A stretch of DNA of 64,000 nucleotides from Dryomyza anilis (lineage: Eukaryota > Arthropoda > Insecta > Diptera > Dryomyzidae), in assembly GCA_951804985.1 (NCBI GenBank), contig OX638130.1, forward strand, positions 130,647,593-130,711,592, read 5' to 3'. The translations under genes and the position numbers were made by a program. Every line of letters begins with the position of its first letter. Positions within the stretch are counted from its first letter, which is position 1. Below, one piece after another: positions 1 to 12,025 of the stretch. Below the pieces are notes generated by a model that did not search any database, had not been told where the DNA came from, and saw only the letters and a list, made by a program, of their open reading frames with translations.

Positions 1-1464
1 ACAAATTTAAGGTAGTCATTTTTGTTACGTTATATTATATAAATTTTAATTCCAATGAGTTGATTTAAAATTTTCATATTTTTCGATTGCAGCTCCTGCT
101 AAATCTTAATAGGAATATGTTGTTGAGCCTTAATGATGTTACTTCTTCATAACTTTGTACAAAAAAGAAAACAAAAAATATGGAACTAATCAAGCATTTC
201 TTTCAGTTTTATTTAATTTTTTATTTTTATAATCTATATTCAAGAAAAATGCTTTGATGTGCTTTAAACGTTAATTCATGCTAGCAACTCTTCTGCGGAG
301 ATCACTATAATTAAAGCACATGAAGCAAATATGTAAAAATATGCAAAATAATATATAATTATACAAAATTGTGTATATGATATTGCGCATTTTTAATTTA
401 ATGTAAAAGTAATTCAAAATAAAGTTATTGTCTTAATTAGTTCCTCTTGTCCGTCTCAAAATATAACTCCTTGAAGGCAGACACTTCTTTGTTCAGAGTG
501 CCTTACTGCAATTTGGATATTTAAAAATATTGCTGGATTTTTTAATTAAGTAGATAATTGATTTACGTATTTACAACTTACAAGCAATTATATACTTAAC
601 TCAATCTACTTCATTTACTTGAGTTTACAAATTGTTCACCATATTTACACACATTATAAAAAACAACATTTCATACCATACATTAGTTGATATGGATAAA
701 AAGTGGCAGCAGGCCAAAACCATTAACGATGTCTGTAACTAATGCTTTCCATTTTATCCATCTGCCTTTCTGAAAGCCAAATTTCGGAAATCACTAAATA
801 AAAACAAGTTTTTTTTATTAAGGAAAATTAACTTAGGAATATATTTTCATTATAATATATTTAATAATATTCTGTACTTGTACTTATGAACATAGAGTTG
901 TTTTATTTTTGTGGGTTTTTTGGGTACTTTTGTTATGATTTCAGTTGATACACCCCTCACAGAAGTCAAAAAATTATTGCAAATGAAAAATTTAAAGTTA
1001 AAAACTAAATAAAGCAAAAAGGAGCATTGAACTTTTAAAAAATTGAAAACAGAAACGAAATGAAATTGTAATTGCTGCTGTTTTAATTTTGATTCTATGT
1101 ATATAGTACATTATTTTAGTTTTGTAATGAAATAGTAGTTTAGTTTTTGTTCTTTTTTTTTCATTTTATGTGTAAATAATGTGGCTTAACAATAACTATT
1201 TTACAAAATTATAATCTGCAATTTATTCAATTTTTCGTATTTGTAAATATAAGAAATAAAAAAAAATAATTTTCAGTATAATTTCTATGTTTGTTTGTAT
1301 GTGTTGTTATTCCGTTGGGGGTAGGGGAATGGGGAGTATTGTGTGGAGCTTTTCTTAATCTGCTGTTTGTTTTAGTTTTCTCCTTGCTAAATATTGTAAT
1401 TTACTTATAAATTACGCACGCGCGCACGCACACTACTAACTGGAAAATGTGTTTAAACTTAAGC
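1..1464 (-). other. Downstream flank, probable Dsp1 3' UTR
   Basis: AT-rich sequence after the Dsp1 stop with no supportable gene. Dsp1 in Drosophila has a long 3' UTR, so at least part is probably transcribed on minus. A reverse AATAAA (TTTATT near 1221) is a weak candidate cleavage signal. Nothing else recognised. Confidence 0.35.
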
Positions 1465-1632
1465 CTACTGATTCTCATCGTCGTCTCCATCGCCATCGTC
1501 GTCATCATGCTCATCATGATGCTGTTGCGCGGCGGCGGCTAGTAACGCGGCCTTTTGCGCTGCCTGCGCCTGAGCCACCATCGACGGTGCAGACATGGCA
1601 ATTTTCCCGCTGGTTTTGTAATCTGTCATTTC
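1465..1632 (-). CDS. Dsp1: Dsp1 coding exon 6 (acidic C-terminus)
   Basis: Acceptor TTGTCTTTTTAG before 1632; 55 codons and TAG at 1467-1465. Encodes [18 protein letters not shown], an Ala/Gln segment and the Asp/Glu tail typical of HMGB proteins, which in the family moderates DNA binding. Confidence 0.93.
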   Translation of the reverse strand, partial: EMTDYKTSGKIAMSAPSMVAQAQAAQKAALLAAAAQQHHDEHDDDDGDGDDDENQ

Positions 1633-4600
1633 CTAAAAAGACAAACAAAATATATATTGTAAAAACTTGCAACTATTTTCGTTATGTAAAGCGACGACTC
1701 ACTCTTTCATAACGCGCTTTGTCTTTCTCGGCCATTTGTTCATATTTCTGCTTCACCTCGGGTTCTACGTCGGACCACTTGCGGCCAAGTTCCTTGGCAA
1801 TATCGCCTACACCGTACTCTGGATTAAGGGCCTTAACTTTGTTGCGTTCATCATTGCAGAACCAAAAGAATGCGGACCTGAAATAAGAAATAGCGTTTTA
1901 GATAACACTCCAAATGTTTCAATCAAAACGTAGATTGTATCGCAAGAATTGTTAGCTACGAACTCACAATGATCTTTTGGGCGCGTTCGGATCCTTGATT
2001 TGTTTCCTCTTCTTGCCACGTCCAACGACAACACCCTTGGGTGGCACGTAATTCGACATTTCCATCTCGTATCTCTGTTTGTCTTTTTCAGCCATCTCAT
2101 GGAAACGTTTTTTTTCCTTGTCAACCATTGTCTGGGAGGTGAGAAAAGTTTATATACTCAATACTGTGATAATCTTAATTGAATTCATCGGACTTAATTT
2201 TTTTAAACATGAAAATAATCAAACTATTGTGAATTAACAACTTCCCTCTGACAGCCCACCCAGCCCATTTTCACTATTTCGCTTTCTCCATTGTTTGCAT
2301 TGATTTTTCGCCAATCAACCAACAACCCCTACGAAACGATTTAAAATTGCTGACTATCCGCATTCCTTTTTTAACCCGCTAACAATTAGCCACCCTATAC
2401 ATATCCATTGTACATACTTTTGTATGAGGTACATACCAAAACCCACCACTTAAAACACACACAATTCCACCCTACGCGACAACAAAAAAGCATGCCGCCA
2501 ACCCGCCCGCCTGTCTCTCCTCTTCGCATCGTCTCAAACCAAACGAACCGAACGACCTCATAAAAAGCCAGCAAACATTTGAACAAATATTGTACTGGTT
2601 CTCAAAAGACTCGCCTGCTAGTGCTGCAAAATGTATAAAATGCAGCAACCAAACGATGATTTCACGTGGTTGCAGCGTTGATGTGTGGAATTTCGTCAAC
2701 CAATATATCTGACCCAATGGGCATTTTGATTCACTAGCCCGCGATAGTGACTCCAATAACTGCATACGGTGCATTGGATCAGTAATGTCAATCATTTATT
2801 GGCACTAACACTAAGCATAATCTGTGGTTGAAAAGTATTGAACCGAAAATCGAATAACAAATCAGCGATTTTAATGGAGCCAACTCTCATTCAAAACTGC
2901 GTATTTTCCTGATAATTTGCATTTCTATACTCTAAACTAGATTGGACGAAGGGGATTGCCATCCGCTATACATCCAAAAACTTCTAAGATCTAATGTCAG
3001 CGATTTTAATGTGACCAAGACTCATCCAAAACCCTTAAGGCTTGTTCACACGATAGAGAAATTAACCAGAAATAGAGAAAAAATCTCATAGAGTTGTGTA
3101 AACACTACACAGAGCTCTACGTTTTATCTTTAGCTAGTTTCTGTATCGTGTATTCGAGCCGTTAGTTCTAGACACATGTATTTTGGACAGGGTGTTCATC
3201 ACCGCCATCTAAGAAATTGAGAGTGCCAAAACTGAACTTTAAATTCAAAATATCTGCGTATATAAGATAGCCACAAATTTGGCCCAGTAAAGTATATTGT
3301 GGTTGTTTATTTTCTACCAAATTTGGTCGTGATTGGAAATGGGGCTTGGTACCTCCTCCCATACAATCTCACCGTTTGTTTGCATTTACAAAAACTTCGG
3401 GCTTAGCTTTGCAGGGGTCCATCTAGTATCTTATATAAAAATATTACTAATAAATTCCGAATTACATTTTTCATTACATTACCTTCAACATAAAATAGTA
3501 CTTTTAAACAAAATTATTGAAAAACTATGTTAAATTTATCCATAACTGAATTTTTGATTAAAATAGAAACTAAAAAAAATTAATTACCTTCCATCGTTCT
3601 GCGCATTTTCTGGAGAATTCGGCAAAGATGACTGTCTCGTCGGGATGCTTCTTCTTGTGCTCCTCACGGCATGTCTGCACGAAGTAGGCGTAAGCAGTCA
3701 TGCGGCCTCGCGGTTTGGCGTCTGCTTTTGCACCGCGGATCATTGTGCTCTGTTTCTGCAAACGATGGAGATCAATAAAATGTTCGACTTGGGGCATTTG
3801 TGTGTGTGAAGTAAGTTGTTGTTGTTGCTGTTGTTGCAGCTGTTGGTCAGCCACTTGAACATTTGTAATTTGGGTCTGTTGTGAATGTTGCTGAAGTAAC
3901 ATTATTTGTTGTTGTTGCTGCACAGTAGTTGCCGATGTTAAAGTCGTCGCAGTTTTAGCAGCTGCACCTTCTGTGGTTATTATTGTTAATTTTTGTTGCT
4001 GTTGCTGCTGTGATGCAGGTGAAAGCGTTGCTACAGGAACAGCAGATGTTGCAGCAACATTCGACGCAACATTCGGACTGCTGGATTGCGTGGTCGTTGC
4101 TTGTTGTTGAGGTGAATTCTGTTGTCATTGAATCGCGCCAACGAACCAACAAATTGTGGAAAACAACAAGTAACAGTTGCCAACAACAAGTGCCGACGAC
4201 GAAAAGTTAAATAGAGATTATTCAAAATTATAAAACAATTAGAAACCTCCGAAACAATGAAGCAACATGTTGCTGTGTGCTGCTGATGACAACGATGACT
4301 ACAACATCAAACCAAACACCATTATGTTGTAGATTATGTTGGGTGGCAAAAACATATACGATATATACATATATTATGCAAGTGAATAAGTGTCGGAGGT
4401 CAGAACAAACCGGACCAGACCAGGCATTAACTCTCTTGATTTACCGGTTGCCAATACAAAAATGGTGAATACGAATAACACGCATACAAACAAAATGAGA
4501 ATGAGTCCAACAAACAAAAGGGGTTTGCTTATGAAATGACGTTGAAATGTAGCTGAATGAACCATTATCACTGTTATACCATATTATTGTGGGCGCGTTC

Positions 4601-7600
4601 TCGTCGATAACCGATAACCATTGACAATATTTTAGATATTACAAATCAGTTTTCAATTGTTATGTGATCCAATATTACATACAGCACGACAATGCTTTTT
4701 TCAACACCAAAAACACACACACAAATTATAATTGGTTTTGTTATTAAAAAATATAATGGGCTTTTTATATAAATAGCTTAATAATGCATTCGAGTGAGAG
4801 TGATTAAACAGTTCTTGCTATTTTTCTATAGTAGTACCTACTGTTAAATTTTTGAATGTACTTCGACGCATAGGTATTTTAAACATCCAACTATCTTAAA
4901 GATTATTTTGTAATACGGCAGTGGTAATATTAATCTAAAATCTATATTACAAAAAATCATATTTTCATCGTACTGAAAGTCGACTTTGTTAACCCTTTGA
5001 TTGTCCCCAAACAGGTCACTCATATTACATCTAATTTTGTTGTAACTGTTAACAGTTTCAGTTAGAGCTTTTACATTTTTGTGTTTAATTCAAATCTTCT
5101 TAAAATAAAAATATCATAAAACGACCTCACTAAATCCAACTTGTTTCTCGATTATATCGTCACGTGTTACGTGGTCACAAACTGTTAAATCTTACAAAAT
5201 CTACTTCGTAGAAAATGCAAGTCAAATAGCAAAAATAAATCGAGCAACTGTTGCTATTTCGAGGTGACAATCGCTGTGAACACGGCAGACAAGTTGTCGC
5301 CCAGTCAGCAATAACCACAGACTCATCCACTGAAAACAACACAAATATGGTAAAAAAAAACAAAAACAAAAAACATTATAAAAAATGCCAACAACCACCG
5401 GCAGCAACAACAAAATTCAAAACAATTTATCGGCAGGCTTTGATGGAGGCGACGACAGCATTTGGCGCCAACATTTGCAATACATTCATTCATAAAAGAA
5501 AATTGTTTTTTTATTTGTTTTTTTTTTTATTTTTTTTTGCTGCTCCTGATCATACTGAAATCAGTGTATAAATGCATGAATGAACGGCAGCAACCAATAA
5601 AACCGACAACATGTTCATGTTTTTAGATGGTTTTACGTTCTGGGCAAAAATAAAACTCTTCTCACACACGTGAGGAATACGTATATCTGTGTGTGTCTAT
5701 GTGCGCTAGTATGTGTCGTCGCACAAAAGCAGAGCATACTCGGCAAATCATCAGCAGAAAAAAATCTAAACCCAAACACAGCAACAACCTCATCAAGAGC
5801 AACAGTAGCAACACAAACAACAGCAATACTGCAAACGCACTGCCGGCATTTTTTCCACAGAACGAAAGTATGTACTAAGTTTTTATTAACAAAATCGGAG
5901 CAAACTGAACCAAAACAACAAAACGCCACAGCAGAGTATAAGACAAAAAAAAAATAATATAAATACGATGACGACAATCAGTGATTGTTGCTTCAGACGC
6001 CGACGTAAACAAAATTAAATAATATCACATACCACCGTAGACTACACTGCTCCAAGCAACAATAAAAACACAAACGAAATCGTTGACGAATTCTGAATGT
6101 TTATCGTCGTCATCATCATCATCACCATACGTCCAACTCCTGATACCTGTTTATACCAAAACAATTCGACTAATGAATGATATTAAGTGATTCTAGGTTC
6201 GCTATCCTAAACATGTTTCTGATTTATCTATTTTCATCTAGTCGGTATAACTTAGTTCAAAATCATATTGAAAAGATATGGCACCGAAGAGATATCTATT
6301 AATCAGCGCTCGGGTTGAGCAGAAATGAATCCAACATTATTTTAAATTTAGAACGGAAACAGAAATTACAAAACTAAAACTGGAACCTTTATTATTTTAA
6401 TGAGATTTTTATTATTTTATCATTATTTAACTCATTATATTTACATCATTAACTCAAATTAACTCAGTCTTTAAAAAATAACCTAATTTAATTTATGATT
6501 CAGATCTATTTGAATTTCCAATTTTGTCAGTGCGTTTTAAATGATGAGCTTCTATGAGCTCATAGTCAAGACGCATTTGTTTAGGGTTCAGGGATAAGAA
6601 AATTCCAATTTAAACTAGACCCTTCAAATAGTTTTCCAAAAAAACTTAAACTACATAAAAGTTTTAAATGGTAATTTTTATCCTTTTTTCCAAAAACATG
6701 GCTGGTATATTAATATCCAGTCCAAAAAAATACATCCAACCGTTTTTTTTTTTTTGTTTTTATCCAATTAAAAATATTCGTGATTTTTTTTTAATTCCAT
6801 ACTTTTTTCAGCAATATTTACGAATTATAATTTTGGAAATATATTTGTGTTTTTCAGAGTACGATATTTGTTTTTTGAAAATTTAAGAATTGGGCCATGA
6901 ATGCCTGAATGAAATCTTTGAAAACATCGAATATGAAATGATACACAAATTTAAAAGTAAATATGAATGAAAATGTTCACATTATCAATGGAAATCGTAT
7001 GATTAAAAAATGTATTTATTTAGTGTCAGCAATAAATATTTTTTTGTTGGACTGCGAGCCGAAAGGTCCCCGGTTCAAGTCTGGACTGGGGCTAACAACA
7101 TCTTTTCATAGAAACATTTTTCTATACCGCGCTACCTCTCGTCAGTGAATGGCAAACCTACGAGAGTAAAACCATTGCCTATGAAAAAGCTCTCACCCGC
7201 CGTTCGGATTCGGCAATAAACTGTAGGTCCCACCACTTTGAGTACAAATATAACACGCACAGCTCAAAATGGTGAGAGAGCTCGGCCGAAGTTCTATACT
7301 GGACTGTAGCGCCAAACTATTATTATTATTATAATAAATATTTTTAGCAGTCAACAACATATTCGCCAATGTAGTAGACCTTCAAAATGCTAAAACGGCG
7401 TAAATATTAAAACGAATAACATGCAAATCTTTGGTTATGAAATCCAAACCCAGAATATCATCATCCATATCTGATCCACTTCCAAATCCAAGACGGTAAA
7501 TTCAACAAAAGGTTATTTAACAGTTCTCGGCAGCGAAAGAGTGGGAAGTAATCGCGTAAAAAACCGATAAATCATATTAAAAGTATTTATAAGAAATCCA

Positions 7601-10600
7601 ATAAATACAAAAAAAAATAGTAGATTGCACACAGAAAAAAAGTGTGTAAATATAACTAAAATGTTAATCAATCCAATTAATTTTTAATTGAAACTCAGCC
7701 GATGTAACTTTTAGTAGCATTGAATTCCATATTCGTAATAATGAGAAAGTGTTAATTGGAGAAATTTTAATTAATTTTTTTGTCATATTGATATTAAAGT
7801 TGTTATATATATATTATATTTTTTATTGGGAATTTTTAAATCATTAATTAATTAATTAACTAGTAACATCAATTAAAAATTTCATTCGATAGAAATTGGA
7901 TCAATTAAATTGAAGAAAATATTTGTCGAATAGAAACATGAAAATAAAAATAATTTAATTCAATATATAACATAAAATAAATATTAAACAAATGTTTGAT
8001 ATGCCTTGTAAAATTCTTTCAACGTAACGAATGTTTTACCGAAGTCAGTTTTTACAACTTCTACAGGTGGGCCAATTAATTGAGTCAAACATAAAATATG
8101 ATAATCGCTTTTTAATGATTCAATATGCAACAAAATGAGCATCAGAAGCTGTTTGTTCAAATTCTTGACAGCAAAAATAAATTGAGCCATTTAATGCTTT
8201 AATAACATAATATACACTAAATAATACAATATCCTGTTTTAAAATAGCAACGTAGAAGAAAATAATGTTTGAAGAAACTGAACGACGACGACGCACAAAC
8301 AAAATACAAAATGAAATCCAGAAGAAGAAAAACAGTGTTGCAATTTAAGAAAATGAATAAATCAAAAGTAACAAATAAAAGTAGTTAATACTATTAAAGA
8401 TTTAGTTGAATTGAAATTATATTAAATTTATTCCTATTAATATTTTAATTAAAAAATGTGTAAATACAATTAATTAATTAATAAATACATTCATATTTTT
8501 AATTGGAATACGATTCTGTGTGCTATTAATATCAATTGTAATATATATAAACAATATTTTTTTCTGTGTGGATTTAAAAAAAAATCCAGACCTGCAAAAA
8601 GATGACAAAAGTTGAATATTTTATATCGAGTTCGATTGCAGGTGGTTTCTCTGCCACTTTTATCAATAAATTCAAACATTATGTGAAAATTGAAACATAA
8701 TCCAAAAATAATCCAAATAATATAATAAAATTTGTTTCATATAATTTTTGTTCTGACATTATATAATATTAAAAAAAAATGGCTATAGTCAAATTTAACA
8801 CAAATTTATATCAGAAGTTTTTTTTCGATTTATATAGTGTAATAAAACTTAGAAAATAACACATTTTGAACGACGATACAAGGTTCTCATTGAAAATGCA
8901 GACATACGTACAACGAAAAGAACTAACGAGAACCGTAGGTATACAAAGCATATACATACATGAAAAACAAGAAGGATCAGTAAAAACACATTCCGACTAT
9001 GCTACCACCACCATCGACGGTATCTGATTTCCCATGAAAAGTCGAAACCGGTTTAATGCCGCAAAGCCGGAATGTATATGATTAAAATAAACTATAAAGG
9101 TTAAGATTTTAATGTGAAAAATTGTATTAACAATTTTGAAAAAAGAATTTTAAAGTGTTCTTACTGTACAAAAGGCGTTCGTTAAAACCGCTAGTATACA
9201 TAGTTAAAAACAAAAAATTATAATAATTACGGCATCTCTCTCGTTCGACACAAAATTGAGTCACCATTTCCAACTTCTAGCCATTGCCAAGCAAGCAAGC
9301 GCAGTATTTCAGCGAAGCGACTGTGTTTAGCACGCATGTGTTCATCGATCGCATCACATGGTAAACACATTGAACACGTGCGTTCGTTGTGCGCTGTAGT
9401 TGCCTGACTAATCTAGGCGTCATTAGATCGGCTAGGCTATTTTGTGGAAATAGTGACAATTTCGAGATATGTATGTCAGTGAAGTGTTTGTGTATTCAGG
9501 TCTGTGCTGTGGCATGTGCAAAAACTGTTTAGATTTGTGCATTTTCTTCCAGTAAAGTAATTGCTTCAATTAGTTAGTCATTGCGGTTGAATGGACGATG
9601 GCTAATACGTCGGTAGTTGTATTTGTTGTTGTAGTTGGACTGACTCGCTTAGACGCTCGATTACTAAATCGCTTGGTCTGCATGCGAAACGGGCGAATAC
9701 TTTTAAAGTGAATGTGGTTTCATTCTCAGTTTCGTTGTTGAACAAGTTTATTTTGTTTCTGTTTTTGTTCATTAACCTACTGCATCTGACGTGTAAGCAA
9801 TAACACTTTACCTTGAAATAAAAAATATTTTGATTGCATTGCGCTGGCTATATACTAGACAGACATACGATCAACATATTAACTCGCCAACTTGGAAGCA
9901 ATGTCGAATGCCTTGAAGGCTTTAATAACCTTTTGAGGCGGATGTGTGTTGGTGAAGTTCGATGTAAATGAAAAATTTAATTTTACTTCAATACAAATGT
10001 ATTTTAAAAACCGTATTAAACTTATTTCTATTTTAGTTCTTTTTACGTATCCCAAAATGGGGTATTAAACAAAATATAAATATCAACGGTATCCAATACA
10101 ATTTCTGATAATTTTTATTATTATTATTTAAAATTTAATAGAGAAAGTAAAATTTAAAAATTAAATTAAAAATAATTAATAAGCGCAGTTATAGCGGAAA
10201 CGTGCTTTGACTAGTATTTTTTATTTTATTTTATATAACGAAATACAAACATGTCGTTGACCTCCTTACAAAACGAGTACAAAATTTAAATGTTGAAGAG
10301 CGAGCTGAACTGAACCAGCTCCTTATGTTTACCCAACCAGCTTTGCCAACAAGAATTTGAAATTGTTTCATTAGCTATAGAAATTATAGATGCAGTTAGT
10401 CAAAGTCAAAGAAGAATTTTTGGATTTCGTATTTAATACATATATTTTAAATTTAGTTTGTTTGTTTTTTTTTTTTTGTTTTAGCCAAAATTTTTAGAAT
10501 TATTATAGTTACATTGTAGAATAAACACGTGCAGAAATTTATAAAATGTTTTTGCATGCAGAAATATTTTATTCTGCAGTCATTTTCATGTATTTTTTGG

Positions 10601-10923
10601 TAAACTTATACATTGCAAATGTTTATCTTTAACATAAATAACCCAATTTTGGAAATTTTTGTGTATAATAATTATTTTTTTTTTTTTTACGACGTATTTT
10701 CTTATTTTTGTTGTAAATATGGGATTTATTGACGATTTTTTTATGCCCGAGGTATTTTTTTTATTGCCGAGGTATTTTATTTGAAAAAAGCATAATAATT
10801 TTTTGAGGGATTTCAGATTAGCTTCTATGTGTCTATGTAAAGTTGTTGAGGGTCCCTGTCCAGATTTGAATCTGTGTTACGGAATTTCGGCTCGCTGTCC
10901 TATGCTCTAAATACTGAGCCACC

Positions 10924-10954
<31 letters not shown>

Positions 10955-11927
10955 GTTTGGCACTACGGTCCCATAAGATCTTTGGCCGAGCTCTCACAAC
11001 ATTTGCTGTGCGTGTTATATTTGTACTCAAAGTGATGGGACCTACAGTTTATTGCCGAATCCGAACGGCGGGTGAGAGCTTTTGAATCATTGAGCCACCA
11101 ATACCAAAAAAAGATGATCGTACAAAATACGATTTTATTGTCGAGTTTGGAAAGAAGAAAGGTAGCATGTAACATGGTTTCAGATTTCTTTTAATTTGAT
11201 TAATTTAAAAAATAGTAAAACTTCGCTGTTTTAACCTTCAGATGAGGTACCAATTATCGCTGTGACCCTGGGTGTTTTAGTATGTGGTAAAAATAACAAA
11301 CAATAAGGGTATTCATTTCACTTCGTATCGCCTAAGCGTATTTCGTAAAAATTGTACACTATAAGCTATGATACATACGCATATACCCAGTAGATACGAA
11401 GTGAAATGAATACCCTTTATATATTTTCTCAGTGTATATACATCGGATATGGTTTTGGTACCAAACGAAGCGTAATTTATAAATCTGTCATGTTATTAAA
11501 AACTCAATTATGCACCAAACCCTTTAGTTGTTTATATCAAACGATAGTTAAATAAATTGTTTTGTAAAATTATTTAAATAGATTATTTTTTTTCCAGAAG
11601 TTTTTTTTTTTTTCAAGTTATCTAGTAAAGTATATTATTCAATATTGTCCGATTATTAAAGATGGTTTTTTATATTAGTATTTTATTTTTTTAGTCTTTT
11701 AAGAGACCTGAACAGCAATGGTTTTAAATACCATCTGCAATCTGTTTAATTCTCTCGAATGCATTAACGACTATTTTTATAAAAAAAGAATGGAAGCATT
11801 TACAACATAGATTAAAGCCTCCATTATATGATATAGGACATATATATTTAAATAAATAAAATTTGAACTCACCGCTGCTGCATTTACGTTCGACTGCTGT
11901 TGTTGCAACTGCTGTTGCTGCTGCTGT

Positions 11928-11968
<41 letters not shown>

Positions 11969-11984
11969 TTGCTGTTGTTGCTGC

Positions 11985-12025
<41 letters not shown>

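Noticed and set aside
5633..5977. Overlapping frames on both strands at 5.6-6.0 kb
   Set aside because: Low-complexity CAA/ACA-rich intron DNA; no homology cue.
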